From Amorphus orientalis (GTDB lineage Bacteria; Pseudomonadota; Alphaproteobacteria; Rhizobiales; Amorphaceae), in assembly GCF_030814015.1 (NCBI RefSeq), contig NZ_JAUSUL010000001.1:1268001-1332000 (forward strand): a DNA stretch of 64,000 bases, written 5' to 3'. The number at the start of each line of letters is the position of its first letter. Within the stretch, counting starts at the first letter, position 1. Position numbers and translations under genes: made by a program. Shown here in pieces: positions 34,036 through 42,397 of the stretch. Under the pieces are notes generated by a model. It was not told where the DNA came from. It did no database searches and was given only the letters and a program-made list of their open reading frames with translations.

Positions 34036-36435
34036 TCAGCTCAGCTTGGCCTGGGGCTCGCGCGGCAGATGGACGGTGACGACCGTTCCTTCGCCGATCT
34101 CCGACTGGATATCCATGGTGCCGGAGTGCATCTCGACCAGCGAGCGGGCGATGGCGAGGCCGAGTCCCGAGCCCTGGTGGGTCTTGGTGAACTGGTTCTC
34201 CACCTGCACGAAGGGCTGTCCGAGCCGCTCCACCTCGCGCTTGGGAATGCCGATGCCGGTGTCTTCCACCGAGACGATGATGGCGTGCTGCTCAAGCCGG
34301 GCGCGGACCGTGACGCGGCCGTTTTCCGGGGTGAACTTCACCGCATTCGACATCAGATTCAGGAGGATCTGCTTCATCGCACGCCGGTCGACGTTGATGA
34401 ACATCTCCGGGGCGATGGAGGAGGCAAGCACGATGTCCTTCTCGCGCGCCGTCGGCGTCATGATGCGGGTGGCCTCGCCGACGAGCTCCTCCAGATCGAC
34501 GGCCTCCACCGAAAGATCGACCTGACCGGCCTCAATCCGCGACATGTCGAGGATGTCGTTGATGACGCCGAGCAGATAGGTGCCGGAGTGGTGGATGTCG
34601 TTGCAGTATTCCTCGTACTTCTCCGACCCGAGCGCGCCGAACATGCCCTGCTGCATGATCTCCGAGAAGCCGATGATGGCGTTCAGCGGCGTGCGCAGCT
34701 CGTGGGAGATGTTGGCCAGGAATTCGGACTTTGCCTTGTTGGCTTCCTCGGCGCGGGTCTTCTCTTCGGCGTATTTCTCGGCCAGCTCGACCAGCTGGCG
34801 CGCCTGGCTTTCCAGCTTCTGGCGCGACTGGCGGAGGTCGACGACGGTGGCCCGGAGCTGCCGCTCGGAGTCCATCAGCCGTTCCTCGTGGCGCTTCAGC
34901 GCCGAAATGTCGGTACCGACGGACACGAACCCGCCGTCCTTGGTGCGCCGCTCGTTGATCTGCAGCCAGCGTCCGTCGCCGAGTTCGGCCTCGTAGGAGC
35001 GGGCGCCTTCCTCCGTCTCGATCATCTCCGGCGGGGTCTGGCTGGAGACGATCGGCTGGCGGGCGGCCTGCATGATGGTGGCGTAGGGCGCGCCGGGCCG
35101 GATCGCCCCGTCGGGCAGATTGTGCAGCTGCTGATACTTGGAATTGCACATGACCAGCCGGTTTTCCGCGTCCCACAGCACGAAGGCCTCGGAGACCGTC
35201 TCGATGGCGTCGCGCAGGCGCAGGTCGGCGGTGGCGGAGCGCTCCGCCATCAGCTTCTGCTCGGTGATGTCGAGGGCGATGCCGATCAGGTGCGGCATCT
35301 CCTGGGGACCGTCGGTGACGAGCTCGGCGCGGATGCGCAGCCAGATCCAGCTCCCGTTCGCGTGGCGCATGCGGAAGGCGCGGTCGAGAACCGAGGTCTC
35401 GGTTTCCAGCATGGTTTCGGCGATGGCATAGAGATCGCCGTCGTCCGGATGGATCAGCGCGGCGACTTCGCGGAAGCCCAGGAGGTCGTCTTTCGGCGGC
35501 ATGCCGAGGACCTGGTACATGGAGGCGGTCCAGAACATCCGGCCGCGCGCCAGATCCCAGTCGAACAGGCCGCAGCGGCCCCGCGTGAGAGCCGTGTCGA
35601 TCCGGCTGCGGGTGGCCTCATAGATGCGGTCGGCGCTGCGCGCCCGGGTCGACTGGGCGTAGAAGGCATAGACCAGCACCAGGATGACGCCCGAGGTGCA
35701 GACAAACAGGGTGACGTTGGCGGACAGGTCCTGGCGCCAGCGCAGGAAAACGGATTCGACCGGCTGGGTGAGGGCGACCATGCCGATGTCGTCGGGCAGG
35801 TGATGCACGGTGGCGTAGGTGTGGTCGTCGAGGCCGTGCGGCGTGATGTCGAGGACGCCGGCCCGCTCGCCGAACGTGGTCAGGGGCTGGTTGCTGCCCA
35901 GAACGGCGGTGAGCGACTGGCCGATGAGCTCGGGCCGGTAGGGCGCCGTGGCCAGGATGGTCTCGGCGGCATCGGCGACGACGATCTGACGGTCCGCCCG
36001 GGTCGCGCCGGCCGGCAGGGCGTCGGCAAGGGCCGCGGCGGCGCGGGCGCGGGTGAGTGTCGCCTCCTCCTCAAGCTCATTCGACAGCTCGGAGGAAATG
36101 GCCATCGCCATCAGGCCGAGATCGGACCGGGCCGCGGCTTCCGTGGCTTCGTAGTCGGATACGATCACGGCGGTCCGGTAGGCGGCGATAACCAGCACGA
36201 ACACGACGGTGAGGAGGGGGATGGCCCGCCGGAAGAGCGGCTCGGTCTCGAGGAGCTGATGATAGCCGGGGGCCGCGAGAAGCCGGACGTGGCCGCTCAG
36301 CTTCTCGGACGGTTCGCTCCCATTCGCCTGCTCTGGAGACAGCGCCTTGCGCAGCCGGCCCTGAATTGCCGACGTCAGCCATGAAATGTGCGAGCGACGT
36401 CGAATGGTCGCGTGGGAAGCCCCCGCGCGCGCCAT
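34036..36435 (-). CDS. PAS-domain sensor histidine kinase, PleC/PdhS-like
   Basis: This 799-residue membrane kinase has an N-terminal membrane segment (about 70-92), a periplasmic sensor region, a second segment (about 240-262), two PAS domains (the first with HPDD...DITEQ, the second with ALKRHEERL), a coiled coil (about 520-570) and the kinase core. His578 lies in ISHELRTPLNAIIGFSEIM; ATP-binding boxes are NLMSNAVKFTPENG, VEDTGIGIP and GSGLGLAI. The MFGALGSEKY and YLLGVINDILDMSRIEAG segments after the H-box are typical of the PleC/DivJ/PdhS cell-cycle kinases. No response regulator is adjacent. AGGGGA precedes the start. Six GANTC sites lie directly upstream. Confidence 0.85.
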   Translation of the reverse strand: MARAGASHATIRRRSHISWLTSAIQGRLRKALSPEQANGSEPSEKLSGHVRLLAAPGYHQLLETEPLFRRAIPLLTVVFVLVIAAYRTAVIVSDYEATEAAARSDLGLMAMAISSELSNELEEEATLTRARAAAALADALPAGATRADRQIVVADAAETILATAPYRPELIGQSLTAVLGSNQPLTTFGERAGVLDITPHGLDDHTYATVHHLPDDIGMVALTQPVESVFLRWRQDLSANVTLFVCTSGVILVLVYAFYAQSTRARSADRIYEATRSRIDTALTRGRCGLFDWDLARGRMFWTASMYQVLGMPPKDDLLGFREVAALIHPDDGDLYAIAETMLETETSVLDRAFRMRHANGSWIWLRIRAELVTDGPQEMPHLIGIALDITEQKLMAERSATADLRLRDAIETVSEAFVLWDAENRLVMCNSKYQQLHNLPDGAIRPGAPYATIMQAARQPIVSSQTPPEMIETEEGARSYEAELGDGRWLQINERRTKDGGFVSVGTDISALKRHEERLMDSERQLRATVVDLRQSRQKLESQARQLVELAEKYAEEKTRAEEANKAKSEFLANISHELRTPLNAIIGFSEIMQQGMFGALGSEKYEEYCNDIHHSGTYLLGVINDILDMSRIEAGQVDLSVEAVDLEELVGEATRIMTPTAREKDIVLASSIAPEMFINVDRRAMKQILLNLMSNAVKFTPENGRVTVRARLEQHAIIVSVEDTGIGIPKREVERLGQPFVQVENQFTKTHQGSGLGLAIARSLVEMHSGTMDIQSEIGEGTVVTVHLPREPQAKLS

Positions 36436-36459
36436 GGCAAGATCCCCTGAAAGTGGCTT

Positions 36460-36564
36460 GATTCCGTTATTGAATCGCGCCTGCTAGCGCCGAATCATTT
36501 GCATTTGAATCGACGTGAATCCAGTTGTCCAGCGTTTTGATTAATTTTCGGTAAGCACTGAATC
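36460..36564. promoter_or_regulatory. Cluster of six GANTC sites upstream of the PleC-like kinase
   Basis: GANTC occurs at 36460, 36472, 36492, 36507, 36517 and 36560, all within 105 bp of the promoter region. In alphaproteobacteria GANTC is methylated by CcrM, and GcrA acts at such promoters to time transcription. A CTTA-N7-TTAA element on the minus strand (36541-36555) resembles a degenerate CtrA box. Confidence 0.6.
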
Positions 36565-36634
36565 CGGCACGCAAAATCCGCGCGCCGGATCGGTGGCGCG
36601 CGGGGGCCGTCGGGGCCGGCTTGAACGGGGGAAT

Positions 36635-39277
36635 TCAGCCGAGCATTCGGGAGACGATGTCGGAGGAATCCCGGGACAGGTCGGCCCGCTCGGCGACCCG
36701 CTCCAGCTCCTGCCGGGCGAGGGTGCGACGACCTTCCTCGAGCGAGCGCCAGGACCGGAAGGCGGCCAGCAGCCGGGCGGCGACCTGAGGGTTCTTCGGG
36801 TCCAGCTCGATGACGATGTTCGCGATGAAATGGTAGCCGGCTCCGTCGGCGCGGTGGAAGCCGGTCGCATTGCCGGTCGCGAACGCGCCGATGAGGGCGC
36901 GCACCCGGTTCGGGTTGGCGATCGAGAACGCCGGGTGATCCATCAGCTCACGCACCCGGTCGAGGGTGTCCGGCTGGGGGATCATCGCCTGCATCGACAG
37001 CCACTTGTCCATGGCGAGCGCGTCGCCCTCGAACATCTTCGCGTAGTCTTCAAGGGCCGGTTCGGCCGACGGCAGCCGGTTCATGGCGAGCGTGGACAGG
37101 GCCGCGAGCCGGTCGGTCATGTTGCGGGCGGTGTCGAAGTGGGTCTTGGCGAGCTCTTCGGCGCCGTCGGTCCCGCCCGCCACCAGATAGTCCAGCGCGC
37201 AGGCGCTGAGAGCCCTCCGCCCGGTGGACTCCGGATCGGGATGGTAGGGTCCGTCATCCTGAAGTGTGTCGTAGAGGTCGCGCATCGTCCCGGCGAGGGC
37301 GGAGCCGATCTCACCCTTCAGCGTGGTCCGCGCCTTTGACACGGCCGCCGGATCGACGTCGGTCGCGATCTCCCGGAAGACGTCGGATTCGGCCGGAAGC
37401 TGCAGCGCGAGCGCCCGGTACGCCGGTTCCAGCCCGGTGTCGGTGGCGACGGTTTCGAGCGCCTTGATGAACTCCGGGTCGGCGGCGAGGGTGTCTCCAC
37501 GCCGGATCGCCTCGGTCGAACGCTTCAGGTGATCCATGGCGAGCGTCTGCGCCGCGTTCCAGCGATTGAACGGGTCGCTGTCGTGGGCCAGCAGGAACAA
37601 AAGGTCGGCGGTATCGGTGTCGGCCTCCAGACGGACGGGCGCGGAAAAGCCCCGCAGCAGCGACGGGACAGGCCGGGCGCCGATGCCGTGGAAGACCACG
37701 GTTTGTTCGTGCTCGCTGAGCAGGAGGACATCGGCGGCGGCCTCGGCGCCTTCGATCCGCTCCACCTCCATATCGTCGCCGTTCGGGCCGACCAGGCCGA
37801 ACCGGATCGGGATCGGCATCGGCGCCTTTTCCGACTGGCCGGGGGTCGAGGGCGTGTTCTGGGTCAGCTTCAGGGTGAAGGTGCTGCTGCCGGCGTCCCA
37901 GGAGCTGGTCGCGGTGACGGTCGGAGTGCCGGCCTGATTGTACCACAGCAGCATGGTATCGAGATCGGTGTCGGTCGCCTCGGCAAAGCAGGCGAGGAAG
38001 TCCTCGATGGTGGCCGCTTCGCCGTCGTGGCGCTCGAAATAGAGATCCATGCCGGCGCGGAAACCGTCCTCGCCGAGGCGCGTGGCCAGCATCCGGACGA
38101 TCTCGGCGCCCTTCTCGTAGACGGTCGCCGTATAGAAGTTGTTGATCTCGCGGTAGCTCTGGGGGCGGACCGGATGGGCGAGCGGACCGGCGTCCTCGGG
38201 GAACTGATGCGCCTTCAGGGTGCGCACGTCGGAGATCCGCTTGACCGGCCGCGAGCGTTCGTCGGACGTGAACTCCTGATCGCGGAAGACCGTCAGGCCT
38301 TCCTTCAGGCAAAGCTGGAACCAGTCGCGGCAGGTGATCCGGTCGCCCGTCCAGTTGTGGAAGTATTCGTGGGCGATGACGCTCTCGATGCCGGCGTAGT
38401 CGGTGTCGGTGGCGGTGGTGGGGTCGGCCAGGATGTACTTGTCGTTGAAGACGTTGAGGCCCTTGTTCTCCATCGCACCCATGTTGAAGTCGGAGACGGC
38501 CACGATCATGAAGATGTCGAGGTCGTATTCCCGGCCGAAGCGGACCTCGTCCCAGCGCATGGAGCGCTTGAGGCTGTCCATGGCCCAGTGGCACCGGTCC
38601 TCCTTGCCGGGCTCCACGTAGATGCGCAGATCGACGGTGCGGCCCGAGGCCGTGACGAAGGTGTCGGAGATGTGCGCCAGGTTGCCCGCGACCGCCGCGA
38701 ACAGATAGCTCGGCTTCGGATAGGGATCGTGCCAGACCGCATAGTGGTGGCCGTCGGCGAGCTCGCCTTCCTCGATCGGGTTGCCGTTCGACAGCAGGAC
38801 CGGAACCTGATCCTTCGGTCCCTCCAGCCGGGTCGTGTAGACGGACAGGACGTCCGGCCGGTCCAGGAAATAGGTGATCCGGCGGAAGCCTTCCGGTTCG
38901 CACTGGGTGCAGTAGGTCCCGCTGGAGCGGAACAGCCCCATCAGTGCCGAATTGCCCTCCGGGTTGGTCTCCGTTCCGATGGTCAGCTCGAAGAGGCCTT
39001 CCGGCGGGCGCTTCAGAGTGAAGGCGTCCGGCGTGGCGACGTAGTCGTCCGGGGACAGGGGCTTGCCGTCCAGCTCGGCGAAGACGAAGGTCAGCGCATC
39101 GCCATCGAGGGTGAGCGGTGTTCCGCCCCTGGTGCCGTCCCGGGCGGCCAGCGACAGGGTCGAGGTGACCTGGGTGCGCTTGGGGTCGAGCTTCAGATCG
39201 AGCCGGACAGTTTCGATGGCATAGTCGGTCGGTCGGTAGTCGTCGAGGCGGATGGTCTGGCCGGTCTCAGTCTTCAT
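36635..39277 (-). CDS. pepN: Aminopeptidase N (M1 family)
   Basis: This 880-residue cytoplasmic zinc aminopeptidase removes N-terminal residues from peptides. The substrate-anchoring motif is GAMENKGLNVFN, and the zinc site is HEYFHNWTGDRITCRDWFQL with the third ligand Glu in LKEGLTVFRDQEF (HExxH-x18-E). Length and the C-terminal helical domain match E. coli PepN. The start MKTETGQTIRLDDYRPTDY at 39277 is the family start; the long in-frame upstream extension is rejected. It is divergent from the nucleotide cyclase gene and 199 bp upstream of the histidine kinase. Confidence 0.93.
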   Translation of the reverse strand: MKTETGQTIRLDDYRPTDYAIETVRLDLKLDPKRTQVTSTLSLAARDGTRGGTPLTLDGDALTFVFAELDGKPLSPDDYVATPDAFTLKRPPEGLFELTIGTETNPEGNSALMGLFRSSGTYCTQCEPEGFRRITYFLDRPDVLSVYTTRLEGPKDQVPVLLSNGNPIEEGELADGHHYAVWHDPYPKPSYLFAAVAGNLAHISDTFVTASGRTVDLRIYVEPGKEDRCHWAMDSLKRSMRWDEVRFGREYDLDIFMIVAVSDFNMGAMENKGLNVFNDKYILADPTTATDTDYAGIESVIAHEYFHNWTGDRITCRDWFQLCLKEGLTVFRDQEFTSDERSRPVKRISDVRTLKAHQFPEDAGPLAHPVRPQSYREINNFYTATVYEKGAEIVRMLATRLGEDGFRAGMDLYFERHDGEAATIEDFLACFAEATDTDLDTMLLWYNQAGTPTVTATSSWDAGSSTFTLKLTQNTPSTPGQSEKAPMPIPIRFGLVGPNGDDMEVERIEGAEAAADVLLLSEHEQTVVFHGIGARPVPSLLRGFSAPVRLEADTDTADLLFLLAHDSDPFNRWNAAQTLAMDHLKRSTEAIRRGDTLAADPEFIKALETVATDTGLEPAYRALALQLPAESDVFREIATDVDPAAVSKARTTLKGEIGSALAGTMRDLYDTLQDDGPYHPDPESTGRRALSACALDYLVAGGTDGAEELAKTHFDTARNMTDRLAALSTLAMNRLPSAEPALEDYAKMFEGDALAMDKWLSMQAMIPQPDTLDRVRELMDHPAFSIANPNRVRALIGAFATGNATGFHRADGAGYHFIANIVIELDPKNPQVAARLLAAFRSWRSLEEGRRTLARQELERVAERADLSRDSSDIVSRMLG

Positions 39278-39635
39278 GGGGCGGTCCTGGCATGCGAAAC
39301 GGATCCGGGACCCTAGAGCAGATCGCCGGCAAACGAAACGAAGCGGATGTGTCGCGGCAGCGCTTTTGGCGCCCGGGCTGCTCGCCGGACCTGTGTTTGC
39401 CGCCTTTGCCTGCCCATCTATAGTGCCGGCAACGTGATCCTGCCGTCGGGCTTCAGGGCCCGACATCCGGAGCGGGAACCAGTGATGGGGCGAGCACGCC
39501 GGGAAATGTGCCTCGGATGCGGGGCCATCGTGATCGGAACAAGGCGCGGGGCGGCCTGGGCGAGTGTGGACATTTCGGCGTACACGAAACGGACGCGAGG
39601 CGGCGGACGAGTCCTCCGTCGGGGGAGGGGGAACC
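39278..39635. other. Divergent intergenic region pepN / cyclase
   Basis: This 358-bp gap has no convincing gene. A possible rightward sigma-70-type promoter is at 39397-39424, and the cyclase ribosome-binding site GGGGGAGGGGGAACC lies at its right end. I see no palindromic operator. Confidence 0.45.
39397..39424 (+). promoter_or_regulatory. Putative sigma-70 promoter for the cyclase gene
   Basis: TTGCCG, a 16-bp spacer and TATAGT form the best promoter-like pair in this gap. It would give a leader of about 205 nt. The call rests on pattern only. Confidence 0.35.
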
Positions 39636-41567
39636 GTGCTGGTTCGCGATCCGGCGTCGCCCGCCCTGCAGTCCGAGGCGTCTGCACGCCGAGCCGGTCG
39701 CGATCCGTACCGCCGGCGCTGGCCGCGGATGTCGCTTGCTCTCTTTCTGGCGGGCACGTCGGGGCTTCTGGTCGCCTGCGCCCTGATGAGCGTCCTGGTC
39801 CTGACCGTCGCGGCCAATTTCCAGAACACCTTCACGCTCCTCAACGACAAGGCCGTCCTGGTGATGGAGACGCTCACCGAGCGCATCACCGGGCGGGTGG
39901 AGAACGTGGAGCCGGCCGTCTCGGAATTGACCCGCTTCTACGCCGACGGCGTCATCGAGGTCACGCCGACCGACACCCGTGAGGCGCTGCTGAAGGGGAT
40001 GCTGTCCGGCGCGCCCGCGATCCAGGCCATCGTCTTCTACGATACCGACTTCGCCGCCTCCGGGATCTTTCGGGACGAGGACGGGAGCTTCAAGACCACC
40101 TCCAGAGAGAACTCCGTTTCCCGGGAAGTCGAAGACGCGCTCGACACGGTCAAGCTGGGCGATCCGCCGAGATGGGGACCGCCGCTCAATGTCGGTGGGC
40201 AGACCTACATGAACGTGGCGGCTCCCCTCAGCCGCAAGGGGCGCCTCGACGGCTACGTGGTCGCCGCCGTCAGCATCTCCGGCTTTTCGAAGATCGTCGA
40301 GGAGGTCGGACGCCGGAACGACGGGGCGGTCGCTCTTCTGTACGGCGACAATACCCTGTTCGCGCAGACCACGCTTGCCGGCGTGCCGGTCGCGCTCAAT
40401 CCGACCCGGGAACAGCCGACCATTCCGCTGGCCGACAGCCGCGATCCGGTCCTCAAGCAGTTTGCCGGGCGGCGCGAACTCAGCGGCTTTTCCCGCGCCC
40501 AGTTGGCCGGCGTCTCGGTCAGCAACATCGTGGCCGGCGACGAGAGCTATGTGGTCATGTCACAGGCGATCACGGGGTACGGCCCCGAGCCCTGGATCGC
40601 GGTTCTGTACAGGCCGGCCTACGAGGTGATGGACGAGGTGCACCGCCTGCGCGGGTCGTTCATGATCGGCCTCGTGCTCCTCATCGCGTCAGTCATCGTG
40701 GCGATCTTCACCGCGCGCGGGATCGCGCGGGCCATCGGTCGCATCGCGCCGGAAGCCGAACGCATCGCCAGGCTGGAACTGGATGCGGTCCGCCAGCTTC
40801 CAGGGAGCCGGATCCACGAGGTGGACACCGAGGCGCGGGCCTTCAACGCCATGGTCGACGGGCTCCGGACGTTCTCGATCTACGTTCCCAAGCAGCTCGT
40901 TCGGAGGCTGATCCAGCGTGGTTTTGCGGATGCGACCCGCTCGCGGGCCCGGGAGGCCACGGTGATGTTCACCGATATCGTCGGCTTTACCGCGTTGTCG
41001 GAGCGCATGAGCGCGGAAGAGGCGGCCTCCCGCCTCAATGCCCATTTCGACGGTCTCGTCTCCTGCGTGGAGGAGGAGTTCGGGATCGTCGACAAGTTCA
41101 TGGGCGACGGCATGATGGCGTTCTGGGCGGCCAACGACGTTCCCGATCACGCCGACCGGGCGGTGCGCGCCGCACTGGCGATCGCAAAGAAGGTCGAAGC
41201 GTGCACCGCCAAGGCGCGCGCCGAGGGAGATGTCGAGCTGCGCATTCGCATCGGCCTGCACACGGGCTCCGTCATCGTCGGCAATCTGGGCGGCGCGGAC
41301 CGCGTCAACTACACCATCGTCGGGGACACGGTGAACGTGGCGGCGCGACTGGAGAGTTTCGGACGCAATGTCGATCCGGACGCAGATGCAACGATTCTGG
41401 CGAGCGCCGAGACCGTCGCTCACCTGAGCTTCGAGACCCGCCGCGAATCCGTCGGCGCGGTTCGGCTGACCGGTCGCGAGGCGGAAGTGGATGTCTGGCG
41501 GCTATTCGGTGTGGACTGCGAACCGGCGTCGCCGCACAGTGAGGCGATCGCGCAGCAGGGCGCCTGA
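39636..41567 (+). CDS. Class III adenylate/guanylate cyclase with periplasmic sensor
   Basis: This 643-residue protein has two membrane segments (about 32-55 and 345-367) enclosing a Cache-like sensor domain, then a HAMP region and a class III cyclase domain (from about residue 430). The metal-binding aspartates are in MFTDIVGFTALS and KFMGDGMMAFW, and the catalytic Asn/Arg pair is in GDTVNVAARLE. The Lys in VDKFMGD favours ATP, hence cAMP. The GTG at 39636 directly follows GGGGGAGGGGGAACC and is preferred over an in-frame ATG at 39564. A small ORF follows after 15 bp. Confidence 0.85.
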   Translation: MLVRDPASPALQSEASARRAGRDPYRRRWPRMSLALFLAGTSGLLVACALMSVLVLTVAANFQNTFTLLNDKAVLVMETLTERITGRVENVEPAVSELTRFYADGVIEVTPTDTREALLKGMLSGAPAIQAIVFYDTDFAASGIFRDEDGSFKTTSRENSVSREVEDALDTVKLGDPPRWGPPLNVGGQTYMNVAAPLSRKGRLDGYVVAAVSISGFSKIVEEVGRRNDGAVALLYGDNTLFAQTTLAGVPVALNPTREQPTIPLADSRDPVLKQFAGRRELSGFSRAQLAGVSVSNIVAGDESYVVMSQAITGYGPEPWIAVLYRPAYEVMDEVHRLRGSFMIGLVLLIASVIVAIFTARGIARAIGRIAPEAERIARLELDAVRQLPGSRIHEVDTEARAFNAMVDGLRTFSIYVPKQLVRRLIQRGFADATRSRAREATVMFTDIVGFTALSERMSAEEAASRLNAHFDGLVSCVEEEFGIVDKFMGDGMMAFWAANDVPDHADRAVRAALAIAKKVEACTAKARAEGDVELRIRIGLHTGSVIVGNLGGADRVNYTIVGDTVNVAARLESFGRNVDPDADATILASAETVAHLSFETRRESVGAVRLTGREAEVDVWRLFGVDCEPASPHSEAIAQQGA

Positions 41568-41582
41568 ACCGGAGGACGCTTG

Positions 41583-41888
41583 ATGTTCGTTGCCGTGCTG
41601 GTGCGCCGCTTGCGTCCGGGAGCCACGTTCGAGGCGTTCAAGCAGGCGTGGCTGGCGGAAGAAGGCCATTTCGGCCGGCCGGTCCGCGTTACCCACGCGC
41701 GACGTATCGACGAGCCTCGGGAGATCGTTTCCTACGCTCGCATGGACGTGACCCGGGACGAGCTGGATCTTTGGCTGCAGCGTACGGCCGCGGCGGAAGC
41801 GACCCGCCACGACCGGATCGCCGAGCTGATCGAAGCCACGGTCGTCGCCGGCATCTACGAGGAAATCGACGAGACCGAGTTGAGCTGA
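41583..41888 (+). CDS. Small hypothetical protein downstream of the cyclase
   Basis: This 101-residue soluble protein begins MFVAVLVRRLRPGATFEAFK and ends EEIDETELS. It looks like a single alpha/beta domain resembling antibiotic-monooxygenase or EthD-type ferredoxin-like folds, but I do not recognise the family. GGAGGA lies 7 nt before the ATG, and the cyclase stop is only 15 bp away, so the two are cotranscribed. A regulatory or unrelated role cannot be distinguished. Confidence 0.6.
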   Translation: MFVAVLVRRLRPGATFEAFKQAWLAEEGHFGRPVRVTHARRIDEPREIVSYARMDVTRDELDLWLQRTAAAEATRHDRIAELIEATVVAGIYEEIDETELS

Positions 41889-42397
41889 CGGCTCACCGCA
41901 ACGGTGGATTGTCGACGCGCCGTCGCGAGCGCATTTCCTGTGTATCGCCGGGCTTCCGGCGCACGGATCGTGACGGACGTCACAGAAGGTTCGTATCCGT
42001 CCTGTCTCCGATATGCCCGGGTTCGGCAATCTTCCGGGCCCATTCGGGAACCGGGGATCGCAGGGCGGCATTCCCATTGGACAAGGCAAGGGTTCGGTGC
42101 CACAAAATGGCCTGGATCGGCGCGCCGGCGGCTTCCGAAAAAGAGGGGAGGGTCGGACTTGGCGTGGCCCGGTCACGCCCGGTGATCCGCGGCTGTTGCG
42201 GCAGGCAGCGGGCATGGAGCGCCGGCGACGACAGGACGGCCCGCACGCGGCGCCTTGTGCGCTCTGGAAGCTTTTCCGTTCGGATGCAACCATCCGGGCG
42301 CCAGGGAACGGCTTCAGATTGAATGGGTGAGTACGTCCGCTTCGTTCAAGCTGGTAAGCTTTGAACGGGACAGGCTCGATGGTGTTTGGGAGGACAC
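41889..42397. other. Long intergenic region before the peptide ABC operon
   Basis: This 509-bp gap lacks a credible gene; short open frames in it have no family features. It contains the CRP-like site at 41969-41984 and a GGGAGGA ribosome-binding site for the ABC ATPase at its right edge. Confidence 0.45.
41969..41984. promoter_or_regulatory. CRP/FNR-like binding site
   Basis: CGTGA-CGGACG-TCACA matches nine of the ten fixed positions of the CRP consensus TGTGA-N6-TCACA. It lies between the cyclase pair and the peptide ABC operon, about 410 bp before the latter. A CRP-family protein of this organism may bind it; this is inferred. Confidence 0.4.

Noticed and set aside
33988-36384. Long rightward open frame opposite the histidine kinase
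   Set aside because: The opposite strand encodes complete PAS and kinase boxes; the antisense translation is a low-information His/Gly/Arg/Val-rich sequence.
39278-39889. N-terminal extension of PepN
   Set aside because: The added residues are Arg/Pro-rich and unlike M1 peptidases; MKTETG at 39277 is the natural start.
39347-39982. Rightward frame before and inside the cyclase gene
   Set aside because: It overlaps the cyclase in another frame and has no domain; the cyclase start at 39636 has a far better ribosome-binding site.
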